A stretch of DNA of 64,000 nt from Tetrapyrgos nigripes (taxonomy: Eukaryota > Basidiomycota > Agaricomycetes > Agaricales > Campanellaceae): contig JAACJM010000066.1 of the NCBI GenBank assembly GCA_013368315.1, positions 124,001-188,000 of the forward strand, written 5' to 3'. This document shows, piece after piece, positions 1 through 12,725 of this stretch. Under the pieces are notes generated by a model. The model searched no databases and was not told the DNA's origin. It saw only the letters and a list, made by a program, of their open reading frames with translations. Position 1 is the stretch's first letter, and the number at the start of each line of letters is the position of its first letter. Made by a program: the position numbers and the translations under genes.

Positions 1-612
1 CCGTTTGGCATACACAATGGCTTTTGGGACCACAATAAGAATGACAATGTGTCGGAACTTTTGAAATGACATCATGACATGGCACAATACATTATTACGG
101 GCATAATGGCCGGCAGCCGCTATAATAGGATTATTAAGATGGCGAAATCATTATATCGGCTAAGGTCGGGGCCATTATAATTAATCATGACGACGAGCTC
201 AGCATCAATGAGTTGAGCAGGTTTAGCGAAGCAAAAAAGACCATCAATGCCGTCTACATATATTACTCGAATATTAGTATGTCAAGGCGAGATTTGAACC
301 CAAGCACAATCAACGATTTGTAGTCAAATTTCAAGTGTGCACTCGAGACGTTACAGACAGTTAGGCCATTGACCTGTATTTATACTAGAGATCAAGCTTT
401 ACTAGACGTGGATTTAACGGCTAATATACTGCAGATCGCCGCAACTCAACAACTGATAGCAGTCACTCTGCGCTTTCGCCATCTCATCTACTCCAATTTA
501 CGGCTGCTACATGTACTGAAGAATGTATTCCGAGCATGATAAAGGTAAATTTGTACAACTGTATACTGTAATCCTCACTGTGAATGAAACTAAATTGCCG
601 AGTACTTCTCTT
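1..612. other. Non-coding left edge with one tRNA-like stretch
   Basis: No convincing coding region is seen. Bases 48-185 are AT-rich and share short blocks with the reverse complement of 8280-8382 (see the possible composite element). A tRNA-like sequence lies at about 285-378. The tail of the reverse-strand gene ends at 613. Confidence 0.5.
285..378 (-). pseudogene. Degenerate tRNA-like sequence
   Basis: On the reverse strand, TGGCCTAACTG resembles a tRNA A box and GGGTTCAAATC resembles a B box. The outer ends GTCAA and TTGAC can pair as an acceptor stem. The T-stem pairs poorly and no anticodon arm can be assigned, so this is more likely a decayed tRNA or the head of an old tRNA-derived repeat than a working gene. 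Confidence 0.3.
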
Positions 613-2317
613 CTAAGTTCTCCTGGAGCGTGTAGCGCGTGCTGGCCTTTCGGGTTCAGCTTCGGGAGCGCTAGAGGAAACATCCTTGGCCTTTCCTTTT
701 CCTTGAGCACTGCCTCCACGCCCACGCCCGCGCCCGCGTCCACGAGGTGCATTTAATGATCCCGTTCCAACGGATTCAAGATCATCGTTGTCGTCTGCCT
801 GCGCAGCGTCTGATGGTGAGCTTGTCTGAGTGTTGGAATCACGGGCTGGGATGATGGGAACGGCGTTGGAGGAAGAAATGATGGGAGGAAGATTATCGGA
901 AGTATTTCCAAATGCAGCGTCAAGAGGGTTTGGCGCCATCAGATGCTGCATCAACTCATCAAGCTCATCAACAGCAGCACTCGAGGAGGGAGACGCAGCA
1001 AATTCCATCCCAGAAACACCGGCAAATACCCGTCGATTGTAGAAGTCATATAGAGATTTTGCCCAAGGCGTACCTTTTGACTCCGCTAATACAATCATCT
1101 TACGATAGGCTTGGAAATGCTCTCGATATGGGATACGTGATATAGTACCGACTTCGGTGAACTCTTTGTCGGGCGAGACAATAAAACAAAGCTTGAAAGA
1201 CTGGGAGTAAGTATATAATGCATGTAGAATATATGTAGTATCAAAACTAGATAAAAACGTACCATGATTGCAGACCAAGCAATGCAAGATGCATTGACAC
1301 TGCGTACGCCCCACTGAAACCCAACGAGGTGCTTTCCAGTTATCGGTGCATCTGGATTCTTGATAGCGGAAGGGGCGAAAAGATTAATACGAATGATCTA
1401 CAACTAATCATTAGTCTGAAGACGGATAAAAGGGATTGATCCCTTACACGGGGTTGGTATTCATTGAGAAAAGTTGTATGCGGATTAATGATCTGCTCGG
1501 GAAAGAAAATAGGGGCAAGTTTCTCGTCGCTGATATCCTTCTTTCCTTGTGTCCAAAGCGTCTTGAGTAGCTCGGAATCAGCACACTCTTCGCCCGATCT
1601 TGCCACTCCAATGCATGCAGGGGGTGAAAGTTCACATAGAATGATAGCGGCATGCTGTCGAACACGATCGGTGGTGTGGGTACGATGGTTGTTGACAGCC
1701 TTTCTGAACTACGGAATGTAGATAATATCAAAACAAATGTGATGAAGAGCAAATGTATCACATACTTCAGATTTGAATGCGGGAAAAGTTGCCGCAAGCT
1801 CCTGCAAACGTGGTTCTTGAAGATGACGATGCAATTCTGCAATCGTTCCCGCCGTGTACGTGTTCTTGTCTATGAAACGAGCAGGTGAAAATGGATCGGG
1901 GAGATCGGTAGGTACTGGATGACCAAAAATGTCGACATTGATCCATGGTTCGTTCATCACCATCCACCTGTTTGCTAAAGTTGTGATTCGGCTCATCCAG
2001 GGATCTAGGGTAGGATTGACAGGAGCTTCATGTTTTCGGCCTTGTCCACGCTTTTTTGCTCTTCATGCTTTTGAGTGTACTAACGAGAAGGCGAAGCTCA
2101 GAATTGCGTTGACGAAGAGTTTGGTTCTGTAAGTGAGCCTCTTGGAGTCGCTAAAATGAAAATGTTGAGTATCAGAAATAAGACACTATTGTGTTTGATT
2201 GCGCACTTGGTAAACCAGAGCTGGACTAGCACCCACAGGTGGAAGAACGAGAGTGGGAAGATCATTGTCGTCCTCATGCGAATTGTCAAATTCACCCAAT
2301 TCGTCGTTGTCAGACAT
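613..2317 (-). pseudogene. DUF6698-like protein gene, five exons, one frame break
   Basis: Manual exons on the reverse strand are 2317-2207, 2150-1766, 1708-1448, 1397-1263 and 1200-613, with GT-AG introns of roughly 50-60 bases. The start gives MSDNDELGEFDNSHED, an acidic N-terminus followed by a short coiled-coil-like stretch. A conserved middle contains DPWMSRITTLANRW. A domain containing LWTQGKKDISDEKLAPIFFP and GFQWGVRSVNASCIAW follows, and the tail is rich in RG repeats. Junctions 2/3, 3/4 and 4/5 are all phase 0. Exon 2 has one base too many, near 2060, which breaks the frame. The layout resembles the DUF6698-type proteins that are abundant in Agaricomycetes; the family name is from memory and the function is unknown. 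It may belong to the neighbouring Plavaka element. Confidence 0.55.
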
Positions 2318-2516
2318 GTCTAGGTGTCAAGATGGGGGTGAAGAACGGAGTGTGTTTAGGACTGCGCCAGAGTGGGCGTCGGTTTATGTACGTATGTGCC
2401 AAAAATAAGCTTTCCTTGAGGCGGCTTTCTACATCGGAACATGTAACACTATGAGTCAAAATTAAGCTTCTCAAGACCCGAATTTGTGAGTCATTTTCTT
2501 TGAACTTTCTACAAAT

Positions 2517-4286
2517 CACCTGTCATGACCAATTGATCGGACTTCTATAAGGCTTCGATGGGTACCTGAAGCGCCTCTCACATAAGGCGTTTAGCGTATT
2601 TCCGGGCAGTTTTGATGCCCTTTGATGTATTACTCCCGCCTCTAAATCGTTATTGACACTTTTTAAGACTTTTTAAGGAACGAAAAGCGTTCAAGTGAGT
2701 TATTAGAGTATCAAATCTGGTTAGACTTAGTACATCACTTGTCGACTTCCATTGCGTATGGCGCCGATGCCCCGGCCATGACCACTGACCTTAAGTGCCT
2801 TCACTGAGAAGTATAACCAAAGCGATATCTTATCAAAAGTATAATTCTACTTGCAGTGAGTGTCCGGAAACATGTATTTGGTTGTATGGCATTAGTGGAT
2901 GGCAGTGGACACCCATTTTGCTACTGAGCATGCAGAATTGGTGCCGAATGCTGCCAGACATAGGACTTTCCACCGCAATTGTTGGCTCTGATGACTGGCC
3001 ATCTTCCTGGCTGTATATGATGAACTATGTCCACTAGAAGCTAAGTTATCTGCGGTCTGTGGTAAGTGCGCTGGTGCAGCGGTCAGGACCAAGCCGTGAG
3101 AATTCAATCAGGCATGATAAAAAAGGAAGGTGCGCACACTTTGGGGTGACCATTTGTATGACCGCCTTTCGTCATAGCTTCAACGATCACATACATATAT
3201 TTTCCCTTGCGGTTATGTTTGTTAGGGTAGTATTATATACACTCTTTATCTTAGATATGCCTGAGTATATAGAGTGTTCAGGGCATGTTTTCAGCATCAT
3301 CATTATGTGCGCCACTCCATACAGTCCGTCGTGCGGGCGGTCTACACCATTGATAGAGGGTCATATGGTACTACTAAATGACCCATGTAGGCCAGGTATA
3401 TCATATAAGTCATGTACAATTTACTGGAATGAAAAATGCCTTCAAACCTACAGGATCTTGTTAAAGAACATTGTTCACCTTGTTGCAAATTTGTGACTTT
3501 ATGACTTTTTCAAAAAGAAACATTGCTTCATGATTATTTCATATATTGAAAGTATGCATAAATTTACCATGCCTGCCATCATTGCTAACACTAGCAATGA
3601 CTGTGGAAGATGCAAGAGAGTTGCTCAACTCACAGAGGAGGGACTGGTGATGATGTAAGCGTGCCAAGACGTTGCAAGGTCATCGTCAACCACGTCGGAC
3701 CCTTCAATGGCCTCAGCGTCCACCTTCCATTGATCTCGACCCCTCACACAGCTACATTAGATACCCCTTGTATCCATTTGTAGTACCAAAGCTCAAATCG
3801 TCGTTGGTAGACTTAATGTGCGTGCTACTCCTATTCTCAGACTTGGATATTCCTCAACGAACATAAGTACACTCGAGCTCAGTTCGATACCATGATGCTA
3901 TTATTCCTTGCGTACTAATGATATTCCTCCTTATACGAAGCTATAATTACAAATAAATCTACACCCTATAGCTATCATTGTTTCCATCTCAAAATACAGG
4001 GGAACACATCTTATGAGTGGTGAAGAGTTATCATGCTGATTGACTGACTCCTGAGCCTTGAGGACCTTAGAGGACACCTAGGCTTCTGGTTCATTATGTC
4101 CTGACAATGCTAAGTCTATGTTCCTCAACCTACAACCACTCAAAGTACTCTATAAAGACTTAACGGCGGGAGTACCCATCGAAGGGCATCAAACTGCCTG
4201 GAAATACGCTAAACGCCTTATGTGAGAGGCGCTTCAGGTACCCATCGAAGCCTTATAGAAGTCCGATCAATTGGTCATGACAGGTG
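2517..4286. mobile_element. Mutator-like element, 1.77 kb, long TIRs, 8-bp TSD
   Basis: Bases 2517-2655 and the reverse complement of 4150-4286 are nearly identical, starting CACCTGTCATGACC, and stay alignable for about 135 bp. The element is flanked on both sides by CTACAAAT (2509-2516 and 4287-4294), a perfect 8-bp target duplication. Long TIRs with an 8-bp duplication are typical of Mutator-like (MULE) elements. The internal 1.5 kb has no recognisable transposase, so it is probably non-autonomous. It sits between the Plavaka gene and the DUF6698-like gene. The well-preserved TIRs suggest a fairly recent insertion. Confidence 0.75.
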
Positions 4287-4330
4287 CTACAAATGGAAAA
4301 ACATGTAGGCATGTAGGTAATGATCTTACA

Positions 4331-7300
4331 TCATAATACTTCTGTAAAACTCGGATACAGCCTCTTCATCCTAAGAAACATGTCCCCGTCTAAGACATCC
4401 ATGACAAACTGATCTGTTGAGCCTGAGGAATCATCAACAGCTGGTGCAAGGATTCCTCGAACGATTGATTGGATAGGAATGAATTCTGTCTGAGCTTCTT
4501 TTCTAATCCGGAGAAGTCCAAGCCTTTTGTCGTCAGCAGGTCGATTGCGCACTACCCTGTATGGTTGAACAAGTGCAATAGCATAAGCGTCTCCCCTGAC
4601 GCTGCAAGAAAACATATAGAGAAGCTGTGCGAAGGTAAATTCATTCTCTGTGGCGTGGAAAAGAACGAAATCGAAACGAGGTTTTCCATAGAAGCTGGGG
4701 TTGCAACGAAGTCGATTAACCTCTGGACGCCAAGTTTCCAAGGATTCAAAGCACGTTTTGAGATACTGATAAGGAATTATCTGTTGTCAAAATTCCAGTT
4801 AATTTCAGAAGTACTTTAATAAGTTATTAAGTGCTATGCACGGGGTCAGAGGCCTTGAATCTAACAACCTGTCAATCAGAAAGCAAAGATCGTTGAGCAG
4901 AGAGATATCTTGTGAGAAACTCTCCAACATGAATGCGAAATCTGGAGAATGATGGGTCAGATTTGTAAAGGTTCTCCAAATCCAGAAATGCTATTTCTTT
5001 CTGTTTTGCTCCAAGATAGAAACTCTCCTCTATAATATCTTCCTGATCTGAATTCACATCATCTAATCCTTCCATATAATCATCAAGATCATTGATTGCA
5101 GAGCGGATAGTGACAGAGACCATAAATTGCTGCTGTATTCGTATAATCTGTATTTTATGATTAAATCAGTTATACAATGTGTGTTTAAAGACTTACTTGA
5201 TCTGCAACATTCTTGAAATTGGTCCTTTCATGATAGATTTTCCATAGAGGTCCATGCATCTTCTCATTTATTTTTGTTCCAAAAACGCGTGAGACTCCCT
5301 TCTCAAAGATATCATCAAACTGATGGACGTGATAGTGCATTTTGATAAAATTCCATGATTTCTTGGCTACTTCAGGATTCTCTGATCTTGAACTCATAGG
5401 CTCATAGATCTATGGAAATTAGAAGTAGAAGAATTACAACAATTGAACAAACTCACTGATATCATTTCAGAGAATTTCAGTACAGCTTTCCTGCCCTCTG
5501 CAATTGTTGTTTCTGTCTGAAGGTCAAGAGAGCCATACATAGTCATGTTGAGGTAGGCTCTCAGACATTTCAAGAGCTGACGTGCTGCATTGGATTGAAA
5601 AACATCATGGGCAGCATACAGAAAAGTCTAAAGTAAAATATCCATGAGTCTTCTGAAATATTGTATGAAATGCATCAAAGTATTATTACCTTTGAGATGT
5701 CCCTGTGCTTTGAGCCATCATTGAATGATGTATTGGTCACAGATTTGAAGTGATTCAGTGTGCTCCAAGGTGGCATATGTGAGAACCTGAAAAAACAGAA
5801 GTATAGATAATATAGATATATGAGACTGAGAGAAACATTCTAATTTCTTACCTTGAATCAATTTTGACTGCTGCAGATCTTGCCACCTGGCCAGGCATCT
5901 CATCTAAATGCCTCTTGAACTGAGCAAATAAATGATCACTCCATAGGCCACCACTGTCAAAATGGAGTTCATCAAAGGAACAAGCCATGTATGGATCCAT
6001 GAAGTTGACATCAAAAAACACATTCTGGAAAGTAGAAAATCAGCAAGGGAATCTTGAGTAAGGAATGGAATTACAGGGACTGGTCTGAGACCAAACTCTT
6101 TGGTCAGCCCATCTTTCTCTGTGGCCGTTCTGCTAGCATACACCTTCTCCATCAGCAGGTGTGTTTCCTGAACGTTTCGTAATGGAAAAGAATTTGTGAG
6201 ATCAGAGAGTTCATTGTTAGACACCAGGCATTTTGGACAGGGGCATAATCCTCCTAAGCCTCGAATCAATGCCATAAAACATCTGTTGATATGATAAAAT
6301 ATTAACAGAATATAAAGATGTTTGAAACTTACTGTTCCTCATAATCAGATGATAATATATATGGAATCAGCACCAAGCACCTGATGTGATTATCACCACA
6401 TTTTAGCATACAGCCTGTTTCTGAGTGGGAAATAATGGATTCCAAAATCTTGTGGACTGAAGCATGCCATACTGCATTTTTGAAATTTACGAAGCCAGTT
6501 TTCCCAGCCTCAGCAGTGTCTTCATCAACCTATCAATAAAAATATCAGTATTGTCAGATACATAGTTCAGAGAGATACTCACAATTGGAAGCCAACCAAC
6601 AAGTCTACCACCACCCAATCCTGTTCCATTTCGTATGTCCGATGGTAGATTAGCACATCATGCAATAACTGGATAGCCTTTCTGAGTACCAAAGGATGAT
6701 AACTTGTTTTTGTCAGCATAAAGAATGATAAAAAATGGTTTTGCATTTCGGGGAAGTTCATGCTATGATAAAACTCAGTCAACTTAGATGCTAATATGAA
6801 ATAATGGTTCAGACCTGAATGCGCCACCAGGAGTTTGCAGTCCAAGGTTCCTCAATAAATCTTTCCCATTTCTGTCCATCAAATTTGGAGAGAATACGAG
6901 CATCCCAATTGAGATGTGGTGCCAATTTCTTACTTGTGACAATTTCTTCTGCCCAGTCCCACAGTGGCCGGAAATGAACATCAAAACTTTTTTCTTCACC
7001 TTTGTACTCAACAGCAATGAAGGAGCTGTGGGCCACCGCTTCGCGTGGCAGTAACGAGGCCCAAGTAATCAGTTCATGGATGGTGAGCAGCGATGAGTAA
7101 GGGTGAAAGATGATGAGCGTTGCAGATCACGCGTCTTTGCGGCAACAGCCGATGACCGGTTACGGTGATCAAATGGCACCGGGGACCGGTGGAGTTATCG
7201 AGCATAGCCACACGCAGAAACGTCAGGTTATAAGAACGAGACCTAAAGGGCTCGTAATAGGTGCCTTCTAGAACTGTTATGATATTTGGATAAATTCTCA

Positions 7301-8156
7301 AAATAGAAGTGTGGACTTACTTACCTGGAGAGTCTTGACAGCAGCAAGATCCCATAAAGTCTGCATCTGAGAGGCAGATTTGATAGTAAAAACATTATGT
7401 GGATCAGGCTTATCTCGACAGTGGCACAGCAATTTGATGAGATCCTCAGTGAGATCTGAGGAAAGACCTGTATGTAAGGCAAATTCTGCCACTTCAAAGT
7501 CAAGCCGTGAGTGGAAAGGTTGCCAAGGAGTAAAATCTGTTGGAATACATGGCTCGAGAACTTTTCCAAACCCAAAATCTTTGAAATTCTGGATTGTTGT
7601 GTGTTGGCTGGCATTTGGATGAAATTCAGTCTTGATATCATTCTTGAGGACTCCAGCATGTATTTCCTCTGAGGATTCAAAGGCTGGAATATCAGAAGCA
7701 TCTATCTTTATGTCAGATACTATTCAAGGGTCAGATGAGGCCCAGATCATATCTATGCACTGAGAATCGCTGCTTGGAAATCCTCAAATTATCGACCAGA
7801 GGTAAACCAAATCCCTCAACTCCACTTTGAGATCCTGTAGCATTTGCAGATACTACTACACTGGTCAGGTAATATACTGCTAGGAGATCGGAGACATGCC
7901 TGTGCCAGGAATTGAGGTAAATTCTGGATCTGGGACAACCATCAATGATTATACGAAGCATTTGTACTCAGTTGCACTTACCATTAAGATGCTCAGTATA
8001 ATACTTCACTGTGTCCTGTATATCTTGAGCATCTCTCTGACATGTCAACTCATGTCTTGAAATTCCCCTCCAATGATACTTTTTAAAGCAGATCCTACAC
8101 TTGGTAAAGCCATTTGCATCAATTATACAATCAGTTTTCTTGGTTTTTGGACCCAT
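4331..8156 (-). pseudogene. Plavaka-type transposase 1, multi-exon, interrupted
   Basis: A CACTA-related Plavaka DNA transposase is spread over many reverse-strand exon blocks. The start at 8156 gives MGPKTKKTD with a CRICFKK...SRHELTC zinc-binding motif. Block 7700-7321 contains WQPFHSRLDFEVAEFAL and WDLAAVKTLQ. Block 7016-6784 contains RPLWDWAEEIV and KFDGQKWERFIEEPWTA. Block 6275-5904 contains GLCPCPKCLV. The last block, 4741-4331, contains NPSFYGKPRFDFVLF. The intron before 7264 ends in TAG just ahead of a codon run that reads into the next block only when the 240-bp insertion at 7017-7256 is removed. The gene is therefore broken by that insertion. In the nuclear life cycle of the element it would cut and join transposon ends. 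The family call is confident; exact exon ends are not. Confidence 0.75.
7017..7256 (-). mobile_element. Helentron-like non-autonomous element inside Plavaka 1
   Basis: This 240-bp insertion begins ATGAAGGAGCTGTGGGCCA on the plus strand and ends GGGCTCGTA. It shares both ends with the elements at 12454, 23804 and 24563. Near the first end lies a hairpin (GCCAC, loop, GTGGC) followed by AGTAACGAGGCCC, which is complementary to the other terminus. Removing the insertion restores an open Plavaka reading frame (codons A-P-I-A-V-E-Y), so the empty site is known exactly, and there is no target duplication beyond one A. Confidence 0.6.
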
Positions 8157-8439
8157 ATGGGTACACGGAGAGTATAAACAGTGTGTACTTTGGTTATACG
8201 GAGTATTGATGGGAGGGAACAACTACTACTTCGACGAGCGAGGCTTTTCTGTTGGTGAGTGGTCGATGATGGCGATATCCGTGAGCTAATTATAACCCAA
8301 TTATAACAGCGTCTATATTGGTCCCGGCCCGGTAATAATGACATCATAACCCTAACTCAATTATAACGACAACGGGAAAGTTCCGACATGACAGCAGCAG
8401 CAACATATCATCGATTTCCTCTGTTTCATCAATCTCCTC

Positions 8440-9075
8440 CTATCCTCTACGTCCTTGTACTCCTCAATCAGCTCCTTGGATGCTCAGCAGGATCTCTTTG
8501 ACAATACTTGTTCTGATGACTCTGAAACTGATGCAGAAGACTTTTACCAATGTCATCTGGCCTTAGTATGCAAACATATTCACTTCTTTGAGCATACCCA
8601 TGTTCTGAACCCCAACTCTGTGCATAAACTATCTCAGCTCTACCTTGTTCTTGTCTTGTACAAGCAAGACAACCCTAATCAGTTTCAACGTAATCTCTGA
8701 GTTTCATCTTTGATGTTTGACGCCCTTCTAAAGCAGATTGAAGACCACAATGTGTTTGTTGGTGGGGAAGGAAATGCTGAGCAGTTTCTGGTAGAGGAAC
8801 AGCTGGCTATTCCACTGTACCAGTTCAGTCACTTTGGGAATAGTGTGTCTGTTGAATCGATTGCGCAGTGGGCTGGTGTCTCAGTAGGCATGGTGGTCAA
8901 GGCTACTCGTCATGTCATTGTTGCTTTTCTTTCACTGCACGATGAAGTTATCCACTGGCCTAGTGAAGCAGAAAAGAGGGCTGCTAAGGAATGGGTCGAG
9001 GCTGCTTCATGTGCAACATGGAGAAATGGAACTCTCGTTCCTCTTGCTGAGAAGCCAACTAACTATGGTGCTCCT
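8440..9075 (+). pseudogene. PIF/Harbinger-type transposase N-terminal relic
   Basis: Translation gives LDAQQDLFDNTCSDDSETD, then VSSLMFDALLKQIEDH, then EEQLAIPLYQFSHFGNSVS, then VESIAQWAGVSVGMVVKAT, and WRNGTLVPLAEKPTNYG. This is the helix-rich N-terminal part of fungal DDE_Tnp_4 (PIF/Harbinger) transposases. An in-frame TGA at 8698 falls where the family usually has arginine. The few residues before TLVPL that normally include the first catalytic aspartate are missing. The homology stops at about 9075, so the remaining catalytic domain is lost. Confidence 0.7.
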
Positions 9076-11419
9076 ATAACTAATATACTAAATGATCGCG
9101 AGTCCCAAACGGTATATAGAATAAACAAATCAAATGTTAAACAATGAATATAGATGTGGAGCAATGAACAGAATGAATAATCAACATAATAAATGAAACG
9201 GAAATAGAATAGGGTGGGGGTGCTAATAGGTGGTTTTTGTAATTAAGTGCTAGGAACTACACCCAAACACAAAACCATATACAAATGTAAATGAGACGAG
9301 TGTTCCGAGTAGTCAGAGTACTCAAACTCCCAGTTTACTTGTACTATAAGTACTTTTGATCAGGGTTTTTCAATGAAGTTAGCGCTTAGCACACGACACA
9401 ATAAACACAAGTTTAACACCAAGGGGATCAATGAGTCCCAAATCAAAACACTTAATAGACCAAAAGGTCAACACAAAGATCACAGTTATAACCACAAAAT
9501 GTTCAATTTAAACTCTGTCACGAATCACCGATCTATTCATTTCTTATCTCCACAGACTACTATTCACTTCTCTCATCATCATATTCTCTATCTACGGTTA
9601 CCATCACTTGATCTGACATATTCATCTTTTATCTCCTCCGATTCCTATCTCCATGGACATTCCCACTTATTCACTTATTCCCAATTCACTTCTTAGATAT
9701 ATATACCAAAAGGACCTGTAGTTAGTTCCTTAGTCTGTTCACTTTGTCTCCACTCTGCTCTCAGCACAGTGCAGTGTCGAGTATAGTCAGCTACTCATCC
9801 TCTACTCGTCTCTACTATTCCTCTATTCTCTCTCTCTCTCTCTATCGCCTCATTTGTAACTCATCAATCTATTGGTTTATTGTGTGACTTGGGTGGCTAT
9901 TGCTAAGTGACAACGTTCTTGACAAGCTCTATTATCTCCAACACAATGTTTATACTCTTAGAGAGTGCAGTTAGGTTTGTTTAGAAGCTTTAGTCCATGT
10001 TTCATGTCCTCTACTATTGCTAGCGAGATCCGATACTCTACAGTACATGGCTTGGGTAGCTACTCGTAATATCTGGTCCTTTTATACTACTCGCAGCTAC
10101 AACTATACAGTTACTTATTTCTTTTTTGATGTCCACTAAAAGGTATGTAGAGAAAATACAAAACAAATCGAAAAATCTGTTAGTGAGTTCTACCCATTTC
10201 CTCATAAGTAAAGACTTGCTTATTAGGGTATACAGAAACTGTTCAATATTATCTAAATATTCATAGGAACTTTCTTCAGTCCTCTTTGTAAGCCATCTGG
10301 TGTTTTCGTGCACTGTCCTGGTTAGTGAGCATCACATCTATGACTCAGAACACTCCACTTATGACCACTAGGTCCCTCATACGTGTCCTTATGCTAGGGG
10401 CGTAGGGTTTTCTCATAGTTTCTTTATTCCGTTTGGTTTTCCTTTCCCTTTTCTCCAATCTTGCTTTATTCACATTCTATGCATTGCCAACAGTCTACTA
10501 CTGAGTCCTACATGAGTCCAGCTCTTCTGCAGTCCCGTTTGCATACTTATTCATCCTTCAATGCTTTCAACGCCTAGCTAGACGCTTACTGACAGATTTA
10601 TCCTTATCCAGAAATACCATTACCCATTTGGGTTGTATTCCGATCGTTTGGATGTACTGCGACTTAGCACTTCTGTCCCTTATGTCTCTGTGTAGAGACG
10701 TCTGTTCACTATCCCCTCTGTACCGATGGATAGCTGAACTCTCTGGGATCTTGTACATATATACTTTGTCCTACTTTTATCCACATGTACCTTTTATAGA
10801 TACTTAAGATTCCCTCGAAGCTGTCTTAGTACTACAGGATTTACCAATACATAGATCTAGACCTAGCGTGCTTGTCTGCATGTCCGATCTTAGCGCTGTC
10901 TTCTCTGATCGACCTTTTGGCCAAGGATTGTGCTGCTTACGCATTCCTATGCCTGCAAATAGGGGCTACCTTGCACTTCACTGTCCCTTTGGATCATGCT
11001 AGCAGTACTAGTCGTTATAATAGGATTCAAAAGCCTTTGTAGGCTATCTTTATTATTTGGTGGGTCTGCTATCATAACTCCCATTCGTACATATCTATCA
11101 TAGTACTTAGAATGAGTTGTTTCTCCATCCATAAGCACTTAATATTATTGTACCGTTGTTTTCTAGTCCCACTAGGTATTAACTAGCAGTTCAGGGCTCA
11201 CCCTAGTCCTCTTATTCCCTTAAAGAATGTCAAAGACTGATATTATGGACCAAAATCGAAGTATGTATATGGCAATTTTGTATGGCGTATCAGCACACAT
11301 AGGTATAATCGAAAAACCCTCTGAGGGTTTTTGGGCTTAGGCAGTGAATGATGTAAGAGTGACAGATATGGAAATATGAAGGAGTGTAGGGGTACAGCAT
11401 GTGCCGAGGGTGTAGCTGA
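9076..11419. other. Unassigned AT-rich sequence
   Basis: No recognisable gene. A short CT microsatellite lies near 9826-9850. A reverse-strand open frame at 10038-10313 has no recognisable domain. The region follows the sudden end of the Harbinger relic and runs into the copia relic, so it is probably decayed mobile DNA. Confidence 0.4.
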
Positions 11420-12060
11420 AGGTGGCTGAGATGAGGATTTCTGACATAGGAACCCATCCTGACATTGCCTTCACAGTTTGTAAATTAGCACAACATGTAG
11501 CAAACCTGTCAAATGACCATTTAAACAAAGCACTTTATATTTGTCATTACCTTCTTGGTACTCAACACTATGCTTTGGTGTACAATGGATCCAAGAAATT
11601 GAATACACAGGCCTTTCTGCTTACACAGACTCTGATTGGGCATCAGATCCAACTACTCAACAACCACATACAGGCTTTTTCTTAACACTAGCCCATGCCA
11701 CTTTCAGCTGGACATCAAGAGCACAAAACACTATTGCACTCAGCTCTACCGAAGCTGAATATATGGCATTAAGTAATTGTAGTCACCAAGTTATTTGGGT
11801 TCAAGCTCTTTTGAAAGAGATTGAAATGCCAATAGGAACAGTCTACATATACAGGGATAACCAAGGCTCTATCTTCATGGCAGCAAACCCTGTTACAGAA
11901 AAATGTTCTAAACACACACATTAAATTCCACTTTATCTGAAAACAGGTTGCAGACAAGAAAGTCAAAGTACTCTTTATAGACAGAAATGATAATCCCGCT
12001 GATATGTTTATGAAAAATCTTGGTTGAACGAAATTCGAGAAGTTTAGATCACAACTAGGA
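11420..12060 (+). pseudogene. Ty1/copia RT-RNase H C-terminal relic
   Basis: Two overlapping frames give HPDIAFTVCKLAQHVANLS and then YTDSDWASDP, SWTSRAQNTIALSSTEAEYM and DNQGSIFMAANPVTE. These are the end of the copia reverse transcriptase and the RNase H domain with its D-E-D residues. A frameshift near 11610 separates the parts and a stop falls after KCSKHTH. The wording is close to the copia element at 41.9-48.4 kb, so both are the same family. It is followed by a purine tract AGCAAGGGGGAG and an LTR at 12213. The gag, protease and integrase parts are missing. Confidence 0.8.
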
Positions 12061-12212
12061 CTTCAATTTTATACAAGTTGAAGAATGACTTAATAGTCAT
12101 TATACACTACAGGTCTAATTCCTTTGATGAAGATTATTCTCGGCTGCTTATAGCGCCATTTTGCTTACATGCACTAACTGTTGCACTAACTGTGCAGCTT
12201 AGCAAGGGGGAG

Positions 12213-12453
12213 TGTTGAATTGGCAGATTATGTAAGCAGCCATCAACAGTACAATAAGGAATCACAACAATGATGTGATAAGAATCTTATTATCTATGCT
12301 TTATTGTCTGGGACTTATTGTCCATATCTTATTGTTTGTAGCTTATTGTTCTTAGGTATCACATGTATTGTACTTCTTAGAACAGTATAAAAGGGCTCGT
12401 AGATTGCCCTCTAATAACAGGAATTCTCCTACATCTCATTGCTCTTAACCTCT
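12213..12453 (+). repeat. Copia 3' LTR, first part
   Basis: It starts TGTTGAATTGGC directly after the polypurine tract and matches, in opposite orientation, the 280-bp LTRs at 41919 and 48118. It contains the TATAAAAGGGCTCGTAGATTG promoter-like stretch. It breaks off after CTCTTAACCTCT, where a Helentron-like element begins. Confidence 0.8.
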
Positions 12454-12725
12454 ATGAAAGGGATGTGGGCCAACGCTGCGCATGGCAAGTACGAGGCCAC
12501 AGGTTTTCTCTTTGCTGGAGTGGGAAGAAGCCAGATGAGGTGCAGAGGCCCAAAACTGGATGATAAGCAAATATGTGAACTATTGAGGAAAAGAGAGGAA
12601 AAAAGAAAAGAAAGCAAGCGACAAAGAAGAAGACGAGAGATCGAGAGAGAGAAGAGAGGGAAAAAGAAAAGAAAGCAAGTGATGAAGAAGAAGAAAGATA
12701 ATGAAAAAATGAAAGAGAGCAAAAG

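Larger units (their letters stand above)
48..8382. mobile_element. Possible large TIR-bounded element holding Plavaka transposase and a DUF6698-like gene
   Basis: The left edge begins TGTCGGAACTTT at 49 and the reverse complement of the right edge begins with the same 12 bases at 8382. Both then carry CATTATTAC followed by a GGC-rich run and a TATAATNGG block at similar but not identical spacing. Between them lie two reverse-strand genes: a Plavaka-type transposase and a DUF6698-like gene. No clear target-site duplication was found, so this could be chance similarity between AT-rich ends. The Harbinger relic starts just outside the right edge. Confidence 0.3.

Noticed and set aside
9826..9850. 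Regular CT repeat as a possible CRISPR-like array
   Set aside because: It is a plain dinucleotide microsatellite; no spacers and a eukaryotic context.
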